A stretch of DNA of 64,000 bases from CBDCWQ01 sp965223435 (GTDB lineage: Bacteria; Myxococcota; Kuafuiibacteriia; Kuafuiibacteriales; Kuafuiibacteriaceae), in NCBI GenBank assembly GCA_965223435.1, contig CBDCWQ010000023.1, positions 744,001 through 808,000 of the forward strand, in the 5' to 3' direction. Made by a program: the position numbers and the translations under genes. A model generated the notes under the pieces. It worked only from the letters and a program-made list of their open reading frames with translations. It was not told where the DNA came from and made no database searches. Of this stretch, positions 8,228 through 16,265 are shown in pieces (the first letter of the stretch is position 1; each line of letters begins with the position of its first letter).

Positions 8228-9460
8228 ATGTCGACAACAATAAAAAGAGCGCTTTTCGTTTCGGTGCTTATGGCGCTCGGGTGGAGTGGCTTATCGGAAG
8301 CCAAGGAGCTGACGCCGCGTGAGATTTACCGCCACTACGGTAAGGCGGTGGTGCTCGTCTTCGGGACCGATGGCTCCGCGCAAGGCAGTGCCGGTACGGG
8401 CTCGATCATCAGCAAAGACGGCCAGATCATCACCAATGCCCACGTCGTGGCGAAGAAGGGTCGGCCGTTCAAGAAGGTGTACGTATACCTCAAACCCGAC
8501 AAGCTGCGGGGCTCGATGAAATACGATCTCAAGCACCGTTTCAAAGCGACGGTGGTCGACATGGACGAGAAACTGGATCTGGCGCTTCTCAGAATGGTGG
8601 ATGCCCCCGCAACCCTACGGACCATCGATTTTGTCAATCCTGACGATGTGGAGATCGGCGAGCCGGTGGTGGCCATAGGCCACCCAGAAACGGGCGGCCT
8701 ATGGACGCTCACCACCGGGTCTGTATCTTCGGTGGTGGCCGATTTTCAGGGCATTCAGGGTAAGGACGTGTTCCAAACCGAGGCTTCCGTGAATCGGGGC
8801 AATTCTGGTGGTCCCTTGCTGAACGCTTTTGGGCAGATGGTGGGCATCAATACCTGTATCAGCCGGCGCGCTGCGGATGGTCTGGCGATCACCGACATCA
8901 ATTTTAGTCTGAAGAGCTCGGTGGCGGTCGACTGGCTCAAGCGGCGAAGACTGATGAGCCTGGCTTATGCTAAGCCCGGCGCAAGCAATGTTCCCGGCAC
9001 GGCTCTTGCTTCGGCGGGGCAAAAAAGGGATCGGGCCGAAGAACGGGTGCCCCCCAAAGCGCCTTCCAAGCGGGCCAAAACGACCCGAGAGACCGACGGC
9101 TCCGGGAAGGAGACGATCAAGGTGGACGGAGGCGACGGCAAGACTTTGGTGGCGGTTGTTGAACCCGAAGCGGGGGAAGAAGTGGCAGATGACCCCGAGT
9201 TTCAGGCGGCGGCTGGAGACACCGATATGGTTTCGCGCGGGTTCAAGACTCGAAAGAACCGAGCGAAGCGCCCGAAACGGGTCAAGCCTAAGCATTTGAC
9301 CAAGGTCAGACCGTACAAACTGGATCCCTTCGTGAGCGCTCGAATTCGGGAGATCCGCGCTCTGGAAGACATGATGGACGACATGTCACGCAAAATCGAT
9401 CGTCGTCGGGGACGCACCGGGCGAAAAACGACCCGTGGGAATGGAATGGGCCTTTGGTAG
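8228..9460 (+). CDS. Secreted trypsin-like (S1C/HtrA-type) serine protease without PDZ
   Basis: A 410-residue exported protease-fold protein. GGAGG seven bases before ATG 8228 fixes the start; a signal peptide runs to about residue 25 (GLSEA/KE). The catalytic domain has all three residues: His72 in TNAHVV, Asp117 in KLDLALL, Ser193 in NRGNSGGP, with the substrate loop GHPETGG. HtrA/DegP proteins normally continue into PDZ domains; here the last 150 residues are instead a low-complexity basic/acidic tail (KRAKTTRETDGSGKETIK, KNRAKRPKRVKPKHL) with no PDZ motif. It is sandwiched between LPP20-like and CsgG-like genes, and the next start overlaps its stop, suggesting a processing or quality-control role for the locus (inference). 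Confidence 0.88.
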   Translation: MSTTIKRALFVSVLMALGWSGLSEAKELTPREIYRHYGKAVVLVFGTDGSAQGSAGTGSIISKDGQIITNAHVVAKKGRPFKKVYVYLKPDKLRGSMKYDLKHRFKATVVDMDEKLDLALLRMVDAPATLRTIDFVNPDDVEIGEPVVAIGHPETGGLWTLTTGSVSSVVADFQGIQGKDVFQTEASVNRGNSGGPLLNAFGQMVGINTCISRRAADGLAITDINFSLKSSVAVDWLKRRRLMSLAYAKPGASNVPGTALASAGQKRDRAEERVPPKAPSKRAKTTRETDGSGKETIKVDGGDGKTLVAVVEPEAGEEVADDPEFQAAAGDTDMVSRGFKTRKNRAKRPKRVKPKHLTKVRPYKLDPFVSARIREIRALEDMMDDMSRKIDRRRGRTGRKTTRGNGMGLW

Positions 9461-10659
9461 TTTGGTCGCGACGTTGTCCCGCGTTGGTGTTCGTGGGGGT
9501 GTTGTTCGTTGGTCTTTTTGCCCAAGCTCATGCCGAGGCCCAAAGCAAGAAGAAGGTTGTCGCTGTTCTGCCGTTTAAATCGCCCACCCGTCACTCCGCC
9601 TACAACGCGATGGGCCGAAACGCCCAGCCGACGTTCATTACCGAGCTGGTCAAATCCAAGAAGGTACGGGTGGTCGACGAAAAACGAGCGCTCTCGGTGG
9701 TCCATCGCTTTGCCGCCGAAGAGACGGGGCTTTTCAATCCCAAGAAAATTCGCAAGATTGGCCGTTTTCTGAAAGCGGACTACATTGTTTCGGGGCAAAT
9801 CTCGTACACCGGCGATGCGTTCACGATGACGGTGCACGTCACCAATATCGAGACCCTGGAGCTCGAAATGGCCGAAGACGTAGATTTTCGGCGAGCGGGC
9901 AAGATGCGCCTGGCGATTCGTCAGTCGGCCAAAGAGATCGCCGCACTCATCAGCGGTACGACCAGAAAGAAGGGGCGCCACGAGGCTTTTTTGAATATCA
10001 ACGCCCGGCATTTTTATGACACTGCGGAAGCGTGTATTCAGGCGCTCAACGGCCTGGGGCGCTGGCGCTACGAGGGCTCTATCGACGAGGAGCTCGACAA
10101 GCGAATGGTCCATGTGCGTTTGCGCCATGGCCGTCCCAAGCCTGGAACACCGCTTCAAGTGTTCGAAGAAGGTCTCGGAGAAAATGACCGCCCCATCGGG
10201 GTGGTCTACGTCGTGGAGCCCGACGAGTCGGGGGGAGGCTTCAAGGCCAAGTGGATCAAGGAAAAGGATAAGAAGAAGCGGAAGCGCGGCGATTTTGGGT
10301 TAGGCGCCCGGGTTTCCAACGCCCGGTACCGTTATCGAATTGCTCTTGGTCCGTTGGTCGATGAGGCCGAGGACAATGCCCAACTCATCGAGATGTTTGG
10401 CGACAAACTCGTGGAAAAGATGGAAGAGTCGGAGAGGTTTATCGCCAAGACCGGCAGCCGCGTGGAGGCGCTGGCAAAGGACCTGGGTCGGGGGCGGTCG
10501 CGGAAAAAGCGACTTCGGAAACTGCACAAACTGGGCGTAGATTTCATTCTCGAGGGGAAGTTCATCGGGGACCCCGGCCGGAGGCGGGCCGACTTTAAGG
10601 TGACCAGCAGCATGAGCGGCACACTTTTTGGCCGCTTGAAATTTGAGACCCGGATCTAA
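9454..10659 (+). CDS. Exported protein with two CsgG/FlgO-like domains
   Basis: A 401-residue protein with an N-terminal signal peptide (ALVFVGVLFVGLFAQAHA). The start is TTG 9454, inside the last seven bases of the protease gene (TTGGTAG), implying translational coupling. Residues 35-175 read like a CsgG/FlgO/TolB-N alpha-beta domain: KKVVAVLPF, a helix, VRVVDEKRAL, then LKADYIVSGQISY and VTNIETLELEM. The C-terminal third has a second copy of the pattern (RYRIALGPLVDEAEDN...LGVDFILEGKFIG). A basic insert (KEKDKKKRKR) lies between them. Such domains occur in curli secretion, flagellar outer-membrane and LpoB-type proteins. Exact family assignment is uncertain; the domain calls come from pattern matching by eye. 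Confidence 0.65.
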   Translation: MVVWSRRCPALVFVGVLFVGLFAQAHAEAQSKKKVVAVLPFKSPTRHSAYNAMGRNAQPTFITELVKSKKVRVVDEKRALSVVHRFAAEETGLFNPKKIRKIGRFLKADYIVSGQISYTGDAFTMTVHVTNIETLELEMAEDVDFRRAGKMRLAIRQSAKEIAALISGTTRKKGRHEAFLNINARHFYDTAEACIQALNGLGRWRYEGSIDEELDKRMVHVRLRHGRPKPGTPLQVFEEGLGENDRPIGVVYVVEPDESGGGFKAKWIKEKDKKKRKRGDFGLGARVSNARYRYRIALGPLVDEAEDNAQLIEMFGDKLVEKMEESERFIAKTGSRVEALAKDLGRGRSRKKRLRKLHKLGVDFILEGKFIGDPGRRRADFKVTSSMSGTLFGRLKFETRI

Positions 10660-10999
10660 ACAGGAACGCACAAGTTCGAAGCCGGGTGCGCGACTAGGCA
10701 AAGCCGGGCCCGCGGAGCGAACACGGAGGTACGTGAGCCGGCACCACAGGGTTCAATGCCGAATAGAGCCTGGATCCGGACTTGTGAAGTCTGCGTCGGT
10801 TGCCGAGGGGTGGATCTCGGGCCGTGTCGACAAAGATGGGAGGGCCGGCTCAGGTATGGTCCCCATGGCGGTCGATTCTTCTGTGAGTCTGGGTGCTTAC
10901 GGCGTGGGTGGTGCTCGGGTAAGCTTGTGCCCGAGCCAGGGAACGTGTTATTTCCGGTGTCGAATTGAGCGCGTGCTCAACTAAAGGAGTCGAGTGACC
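10660..10999 (+). other. Intergenic region before the lpoB-like gene, with short palindrome
   Basis: About 340 bases without a convincing gene; a 113-codon open frame crosses it but has no ribosome site and no recognisable protein features. Just before the next gene's AAAGGAG (10983) lies a 6-base perfect inverted repeat TTGAGC-gcgt-GCTCAA (10965-10980), well placed to be an operator or to fold next to the ribosome site. The gap is long enough to hold an internal promoter for the second half of the locus. Confidence 0.4.
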
Positions 11000-11626
11000 A
11001 TGTTGAAACTGTTTTCTCTGTCTTTGGTCCCAGCCATGGGACTTGCGTTGTTGCTTACGGCCTGTGGGCCAACCCGCAAAGTCACCCGTACATCAAGCGA
11101 TGCGACCGAGGGCGGGGATCTGTCTGGGTACTGGAATGACATCGATGCCCAGATGGTCGCGAAAACGATGATCAAACAATGTTTGGACAGTCCATGGACG
11201 TCAAACTTCCAGGCGGAAAGCGGTGGCAAACGTCCGGTTGTGAAACTGATGGGGGTCATTAAACGCACGGATGACCGAAATGTGAACACGCAGTTCTTTT
11301 CGAAACAACTCGAGCGGCAGCTTTTGAACTCAGGGCGGGTTCGGGTCGTCGCGTCCTGGGCCCAAGACAACATCAACGTGGTTGAACGAGCGCGTCAGGC
11401 CACGCACGCAAACGATGAAACGGTCAAGAGTCAAGGCAACGAGACGGGAGCGGACTTTACGTTGCAGACGGTTGTGAACTCCCAGAACGAAACAGACGGT
11501 GGTGGAAAGTCGGTGAGGGCCTACCTGGTCAACATGGAGCTCGTGAATGTAGAGACCAATGAGAAGGTCTGGATTGGCGAGGAGAAGATTCGCAAGGTTG
11601 TCGATCAAGCGGGAACCACTTGGTAG
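11000..11626 (+). CDS. LpoB-like penicillin-binding-protein activator lipoprotein
   Basis: A 208-residue outer-membrane lipoprotein. Signal MLKLFSLSLVPAMGLALLLTAC ends in a good lipobox (LTAC). The mature domain carries the widespread LpoB-like pattern: SGYWNDIDAQMVAKTMIKQCL, then RPVVKLMGVIKRTDD, NTQFFSKQLERQLLNSGRVRVVAS, an Arg/Gln-rich helix, ETGADFTLQTVV, and VNMELVNVETNEKVWIGEEKIRK. In Enterobacteria LpoB activates the peptidoglycan synthase PBP1b; members outside that group are annotated by homology only. AAAGGAG lies upstream; GTG 10994 is an alternative start. It is followed 14 bases later by a COG3014-type gene, a pairing also seen in gammaproteobacteria. Confidence 0.88.
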   Translation: MLKLFSLSLVPAMGLALLLTACGPTRKVTRTSSDATEGGDLSGYWNDIDAQMVAKTMIKQCLDSPWTSNFQAESGGKRPVVKLMGVIKRTDDRNVNTQFFSKQLERQLLNSGRVRVVASWAQDNINVVERARQATHANDETVKSQGNETGADFTLQTVVNSQNETDGGGKSVRAYLVNMELVNVETNEKVWIGEEKIRKVVDQAGTTW

Positions 11627-11640
11627 CGGCCGGTGACACC

Positions 11641-13011
11641 ATGACAAAGGGGCTGGCGAGGTACACGTTCCATCTGGCTATGGTCGCGGTCGCCGTGACG
11701 TCTGCCTGCAGACATCATGGCGGTCTCAGAAAACAGTACAACGAAATACGGCCGCTGATGGCGCGTGGCCAGTGGACGGATGCTGCGGCCGCGTTGGAGG
11801 CCTCAAAGAAGCAGACCTACAACGAAAAGGATAGGGTGATGTACTGGTTGAACCTCGGTTCTCTTTTGCATTACGCGGGGGAATTCGAGCGGTCGAACCA
11901 ACAGTTTATTCAGGCGGAAAAGGCCATCCAGGAGCTGTGGACCACCTCTATTTCTGCGGAGGCCTCCAAGGTCATCGTCAGCGAAACGCTTTCTTCCTAT
12001 CCCGGCGAGGATTTTGAGAAGGTTCTTCTCTATTTGTACACCGCACTCAACAACGTCGGGCTCAACAAAGCGCAAGATGCCCTCGTGGAGATGCGTCGCG
12101 CCGATCAGTTCTTAAAGAAAATGAAGGTGCACTACGAGAAGGAGGGCGAGCTTGGGACCATCTATCGTCAGGACGCTTTTGTTCTGTGGCTGATCGGACT
12201 GTTCTACGAAATGGAAGGCAGTCTCAACGATGCCTTTCTTGCCTATCGGGCCGCCTACGATGCGTACACCGGCGAATATGCGGAGCAGTTTGGGCTGACG
12301 GCACCCGACTACCTGGGTGAAGATCTGGTGCGGTCTGCGCGGCTGGCCGGTCTTGCCGGGGACAGCCAGGCCTTTGCCCAACAAACCGGTGCTACGGGTG
12401 AGACTCTAAGCTTTCTCGCCGAAGGCAAGGGCGAGTTGGTTGTGATCCACGGAAACGGTGAGTCACCCTTCAAAAAAGAGCTCCGAATTAGCGGAACAAT
12501 GCCTGACGGCGAAGTTCGGCAGGTTGCGATACCCGAATTTGCACCGGTCGCTCCTCGGGTTGCGTATGCGTCCGTCCGCGTCGATCAAGCAGAGTCGCGG
12601 TGCCAGGTTGCAGAGCCGGTCTCGACCATCGCACTGAAGAATTTCGAGCACCGCCTTCCTGCGATAAAAGCGAGGGCGGTTGCCAGGGCTATCGTCAAGT
12701 ACACTGCGACTCAGGGGGCCAAAAAGGCAGCCGAGGGAGATGGGTCGGACAGCAGCCGGCAGCTTGCCGGCGCCTTGATTGGCTTGTTCGGTAACATTGC
12801 ATCAAATGTCTCCGAAGCGGCAGACCTGCGTTCTTGGATGATGCTCCCGGCGAACTTTGGTGTGATTCGTGTGTGGCTACCGGCAGGAGAACACACGTTG
12901 GATATCGGCTATCATGCGATCGATGGAAGCCCTGTGGGGGCGGCTGAACAGAGGGTTGTCAAGGTTGCGGCCGGCCAGCGAAAGATTTTGAGCGTGCGCA
13001 GCCTTCTTTGA
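11641..13011 (+). CDS. COG3014-like TPR-type lipoprotein
   Basis: A 456-residue predicted lipoprotein with signal MTKGLARYTFHLAMVAVAVTSAC (Cys23; T-S-A-C is an acceptable but weak lipobox). Residues 30-230 form helical TPR-like hairpins with COG3014 marks: a short first unit (GQWTDAAAALE), VMYWLNLGSLLHYAGEFERSNQQF, then SYPGEDFEKVLLYLYTALNNVGL and DALVEMRRADQF. The C-terminal half is strand-rich. COG3014 genes recur beside lpoB-like and LPP20 genes, as here; their function is not established. ATG 11641 is preferred; TTG 11620, overlapping the previous stop in TTGGTAG, is possible. Confidence 0.8.
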   Translation: MTKGLARYTFHLAMVAVAVTSACRHHGGLRKQYNEIRPLMARGQWTDAAAALEASKKQTYNEKDRVMYWLNLGSLLHYAGEFERSNQQFIQAEKAIQELWTTSISAEASKVIVSETLSSYPGEDFEKVLLYLYTALNNVGLNKAQDALVEMRRADQFLKKMKVHYEKEGELGTIYRQDAFVLWLIGLFYEMEGSLNDAFLAYRAAYDAYTGEYAEQFGLTAPDYLGEDLVRSARLAGLAGDSQAFAQQTGATGETLSFLAEGKGELVVIHGNGESPFKKELRISGTMPDGEVRQVAIPEFAPVAPRVAYASVRVDQAESRCQVAEPVSTIALKNFEHRLPAIKARAVARAIVKYTATQGAKKAAEGDGSDSSRQLAGALIGLFGNIASNVSEAADLRSWMMLPANFGVIRVWLPAGEHTLDIGYHAIDGSPVGAAEQRVVKVAAGQRKILSVRSLL

Positions 13012-13132
13012 ACCCCCCGATCACTTCAATGCCCCGGGCGTCAGCTGTTGATGCGCATTGCGCCTCAAGTGCCGTATGCGAACCAGAGCGGCTGTGACCG
13101 AAGTTGCCGGAAAAAAGAGCATGGAGGTTTCC

Positions 13133-14242
13133 GTGAAGACTGAATGGAGTACCAAGGTATTCAGAACCCCACGCCGATGGAGCGGTTTTTGGAGTGTGTT
13201 TGTGGGGGTCTTTGGGTTGCATTCGTCGGCGCTTGCTGGGCTGCCGGCTTGGGTTGATGGCAAGGACCCTCGTTTTGGCGCCAAAGAGTTTTTGATCGGA
13301 GTGGGAAAGGGGCCTCATCGCAAAGCGGCAGACATCGACGCCCGCGCGGAGATTTCGCGGATTTTTCGATCCGATATTGCGGCGGTGCTCGAGGACTTTC
13401 AAGCGGCTGCAAGCAAGGTTAACGGCGCCAACAAGGGGGTTCATGTCGAGGTCCAGGCTATTGCTTCTTTTCAACGGGTCACGACGAAGTCTACGCTTCA
13501 AGCCGTTGAACTTAGAGAGCATGCCCAGCACAAAGGTACCCACTATACCCTTGGCCTGTTGTCGCGAAGGCAATGCGTGGGTGCGCTGAAAGATCGCATT
13601 CAGTCGCTTGATGGACGGATTCGTGGCGCCCTCAAACGGGCCGGTGCAGGCGACAAGCTGAAAGCCTTTCGAAGTTACGGCAAGGCCATGAATCTGCTGG
13701 ATGAGCGTCAAGGCCTCAACGCGATGCTCCGGGTGTGCGATCCATCAGGCCGCGGAATTCGTCCTCCGATCGATCTGGGCTCGCTGGCTGCGCGTTTTGA
13801 AGAGGCGGGGGGCCAGCTTAGGCTGGGGCTGGAACTTGAAGGAAGCGGAGCCGACCGCGTTCGAGACTGCTTGATGGCGTCTCTCGGCGACCGTGGCTAC
13901 GAAATTGTAGAGCTGTCTATCGAAGACGAAGATGAGGACGAGGACGAGGACGAGGATGAAGACGAAGATGAGGACGGTGCTGCGAGAGACCTAGACGTTT
14001 TGCTGCGGGGCAAGCTTCGCTCCGAAAAAGCGGGACGTGTTGCCGGAAGTGTGCTGGTTCGCACCGAGCTTGTGCTTCGGATGATCAATGCCAAGACAAA
14101 AAAGACGGTCAAAACCTTCCGGGGAACCCGGAAGGAAGGTCGTCGCTCCATCAAGGCATCCGCGTCGCTTGCGGGTTTTAAGATCTGTCAAAAGAACGTG
14201 CCCAAAATCGCCGCTGCGATCGATCGATACTTTAAACGCTGA
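13133..14242 (+). CDS. LPP20-like exported protein with acidic (Glu-Asp) tract
   Basis: A 369-residue secreted protein. GTG 13133 is chosen because GGAGG sits five bases upstream; an ATG at 13121 would contain that site. The signal peptide ends near HSSALA/GLPAW. An LPP20-like domain follows (LPAWVDGKDP, FLIGVGKGPHRKAADIDARAEISRIF), then a helical segment and a C-terminal alpha-beta domain (LELEGSGADRVRDCLMASLGDRGYEIVEL, DVLLRGKLRSEKAGR, RTELVLRMINAKTKKTVKTFRG, ending FKICQKN...IDRYFKR). Between them are nine consecutive Glu-Asp pairs. The whole mature protein matches the second half of the protein at 14556, so they are paralogues. Confidence 0.75.
   Translation: MKTEWSTKVFRTPRRWSGFWSVFVGVFGLHSSALAGLPAWVDGKDPRFGAKEFLIGVGKGPHRKAADIDARAEISRIFRSDIAAVLEDFQAAASKVNGANKGVHVEVQAIASFQRVTTKSTLQAVELREHAQHKGTHYTLGLLSRRQCVGALKDRIQSLDGRIRGALKRAGAGDKLKAFRSYGKAMNLLDERQGLNAMLRVCDPSGRGIRPPIDLGSLAARFEEAGGQLRLGLELEGSGADRVRDCLMASLGDRGYEIVELSIEDEDEDEDEDEDEDEDEDGAARDLDVLLRGKLRSEKAGRVAGSVLVRTELVLRMINAKTKKTVKTFRGTRKEGRRSIKASASLAGFKICQKNVPKIAAAIDRYFKR
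13922..13975 (+). repeat. In-frame GA-rich tract coding nine Glu-Asp dipeptides
   Basis: Eighteen successive codons alternate GAA/GAG and GAC/GAT, giving (ED)9 inside the LPP20-like protein. Third-position choices vary, so it is not a pure microsatellite, but the six-base periodicity would allow slippage. The paralogue at 14556 has only a short acidic stretch (EVDEDAEDAEIGG) at the same position, showing that this site tolerates length change. Confidence 0.9.
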
Positions 14243-14555
14243 TAAGCGCGCGGTGCGGAAGCGCGTGGCGCTCGTACCTGTAGCTGGGGCGGCCGTTTGA
14301 CCCTGTAGGCCTTGGACCTACGCGGCGTTTTCGAGGGTCTTTGGGCCCCGGTGGATGTCGTTTCGGGGCGGGCCAGGCCGATTTTGGTGATGTTTCATTG
14401 ACAATCACCGCCCGACCTTGACTCAAATGTGCCCGGAACGAATCTCGGGGGCGCTGTGAGGGCGAGCACGACCGGCTGGGTTGTGGACTTGGCCTCTATT
14501 TATGGGGCTAACCTCTGGGAAACACTTTTGTGCGTGCGAGCGGAGGACGCCACCG
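14243..14555 (+). other. Intergenic region before the fusion gene
   Basis: About 310 bases. A 68-codon open frame crosses it (14429-14635) but has no clear ribosome site and no recognisable features. I see no clear -35/-10 pair. The region ends with CGGAGG, nine bases before ATG 14556. Confidence 0.4.
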
Positions 14556-16250
14556 ATGACTGTTTCTTTGACCTCGATGACCCAAATCCGAATACGGTCG
14601 GGCGAAAACCACGGAGGGCGTCGGAACTTCTGTAAAGCGGTCTCCGTGGCCCTCTGGGTGCTGACCGCTTGTGCCGGTGGCCAAGCGAAGCCGGGTTCGC
14701 CGATGGTTGCGCCCAAACATGGGCCCAAGTGGCTCAATCGGGGCAGCGGGGTCTTCGAGGGCTCAATTTTGGGGGTAGGCTCAGTCAGCGGTATCAAAAA
14801 TACACCACTCGCTCGGGATACGGCTGCCAACCGAGGTCGGGCGGAGATTTCGAAGATTCTCGAAACCTATTCAGCGTCCTTGATGAAAGACTATCAGGCG
14901 TCTACGAGCGCTTCGGACATGACCGCCTCCAGTGAGGGGCAGCGGGTCGAGCAGGCGATCAAGACATTTTCTGCCAACCTTATGAACGGGGCTGAGACCC
15001 GCGAGTTGTGGCTCGATGGTTCAGGCAACACCTGGTACGCGCTGGTCGAACTGAACTTTGATCGGGCCAAAGACGTCGCTGCCGCGCAGGCCAAGATGGG
15101 GGGCGGGCTCAAGGATTGGGTCGCCAAAAACGGAGACCGTGTTCTCTCCGATCTGGAGTCCGACATGGGCGGTTCCGCGCGGGCTCCGGCCGCACCGGGG
15201 CCTGGGGCTGGGGCTGCCGTGGGTCAACCCGAGGCGGCTCCCGTGGCCGAGGAGCCGCGGGTCGAGGGGCCTTTGGCCCGTGTCGGCGGCGCGAAACCGG
15301 AGTGGACCCAAGGGACGTGTGACCGCGCGCGTTTTCTCTGTGGCGTTGGCGATGGCGCTGACCGTCGGGCGGCCGACATCCATGCGAGGGCGGAGATCGC
15401 TCGGATCTTCCAGGCGAGCATTCGTTCGGTGGCGGAGAGTTTTGAGGGCGCTGCCCGAACGGTCTCTTCAAAAACCAATGAGCAATGGGAAGAAGTCCAG
15501 AAGGTCTCGCAACACTCCATTGTGTCGACGAACAAGTCGTTGACCATGTCGGAGATCAAGGAGCGCTGGGATGACGGAAAAGGGCGGGTTTGGGCGTTGG
15601 CGGTGATCGACCGCGCGCAGGCCAGTGCCGCCATCCGCGAACAACTTCAAGAGACGGACGGGATGGTCGCTTCGTGGGTCTCGAGAGCCAAGGAAACGGA
15701 TGATGTCGTACGCAGATTTAAGGCTCTCCGGAGTGCGTTGGGTGCGCTGTTGAAACGGGAGGCGCTGAATGCCGACCTCAGAGTGATTCAGGGCTCCGGA
15801 ATCCCGAGTCCTCACAAGCTGGGTGAACTCGTGGCGATGATGGAGAATGCCGGAGAGCAGCTATCCTTGGGTATCGCTCTTGCGGGCAGTGGTGCCGAGC
15901 GGGTTCAGGCTTGTTTGGAGGACGCTCTGACGGAAAAAGGTTTTCAGATCACATCTGAAGTGGACGAAGATGCGGAGGACGCCGAAATTGGCGGCACCTA
16001 CGATATTCTCATCAAGGGGAAGGTTCGGGCCGAAAAGCGGGGGAGAATCGCTGGAAGCGAAGTGGTGCAGACCAATCTCACGCTTCGCCTCGTCAATGGG
16101 AAAACCGGGAAAGTTGTCCGGACCTTCCGGGGCTCGGCAAAGGGGTCTCGGGGCTCTGTGCGGTCGGCGGCGAGTACCGCCGCATTCAAGATCTGCCAGA
16201 AGAAGATTCCGGCGATCGTACGGGACATCGATCGTTATTTTGGCGGCTAA
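14556..16250 (+). CDS. Fusion lipoprotein: LPP20 domain + LPP20/alpha-beta paralogue domain
   Basis: A 564-residue protein made of two parts that occur separately in the same locus. The N-terminal 45 residues form an unusually long signal with RRNFCK before the hydrophobic core and a lipobox (VLTAC); RR-x-F-x-K resembles a Tat signal. Residues about 70-210 closely match the gene at 6764 (shared strings such as ILETYSASLMKDY versus ILQTYSASLMKDY, and VEQAIKTFSAN). A Pro/Ala/Gly linker follows, then a segment matching the whole mature protein encoded at 13133 (KPEWTQGTC, DRRAADIHARAEIARIFQ, ERVQACLEDALTEKGF, FKICQKKIP...IDRYFGG). GGAGG before ATG 14556 supports the start; ATG 14577 is possible. 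Confidence 0.8.
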   Translation: MTVSLTSMTQIRIRSGENHGGRRNFCKAVSVALWVLTACAGGQAKPGSPMVAPKHGPKWLNRGSGVFEGSILGVGSVSGIKNTPLARDTAANRGRAEISKILETYSASLMKDYQASTSASDMTASSEGQRVEQAIKTFSANLMNGAETRELWLDGSGNTWYALVELNFDRAKDVAAAQAKMGGGLKDWVAKNGDRVLSDLESDMGGSARAPAAPGPGAGAAVGQPEAAPVAEEPRVEGPLARVGGAKPEWTQGTCDRARFLCGVGDGADRRAADIHARAEIARIFQASIRSVAESFEGAARTVSSKTNEQWEEVQKVSQHSIVSTNKSLTMSEIKERWDDGKGRVWALAVIDRAQASAAIREQLQETDGMVASWVSRAKETDDVVRRFKALRSALGALLKREALNADLRVIQGSGIPSPHKLGELVAMMENAGEQLSLGIALAGSGAERVQACLEDALTEKGFQITSEVDEDAEDAEIGGTYDILIKGKVRAEKRGRIAGSEVVQTNLTLRLVNGKTGKVVRTFRGSAKGSRGSVRSAASTAAFKICQKKIPAIVRDIDRYFGG

Positions 16251-16265
16251 GCGGCAGGCTGTAAG

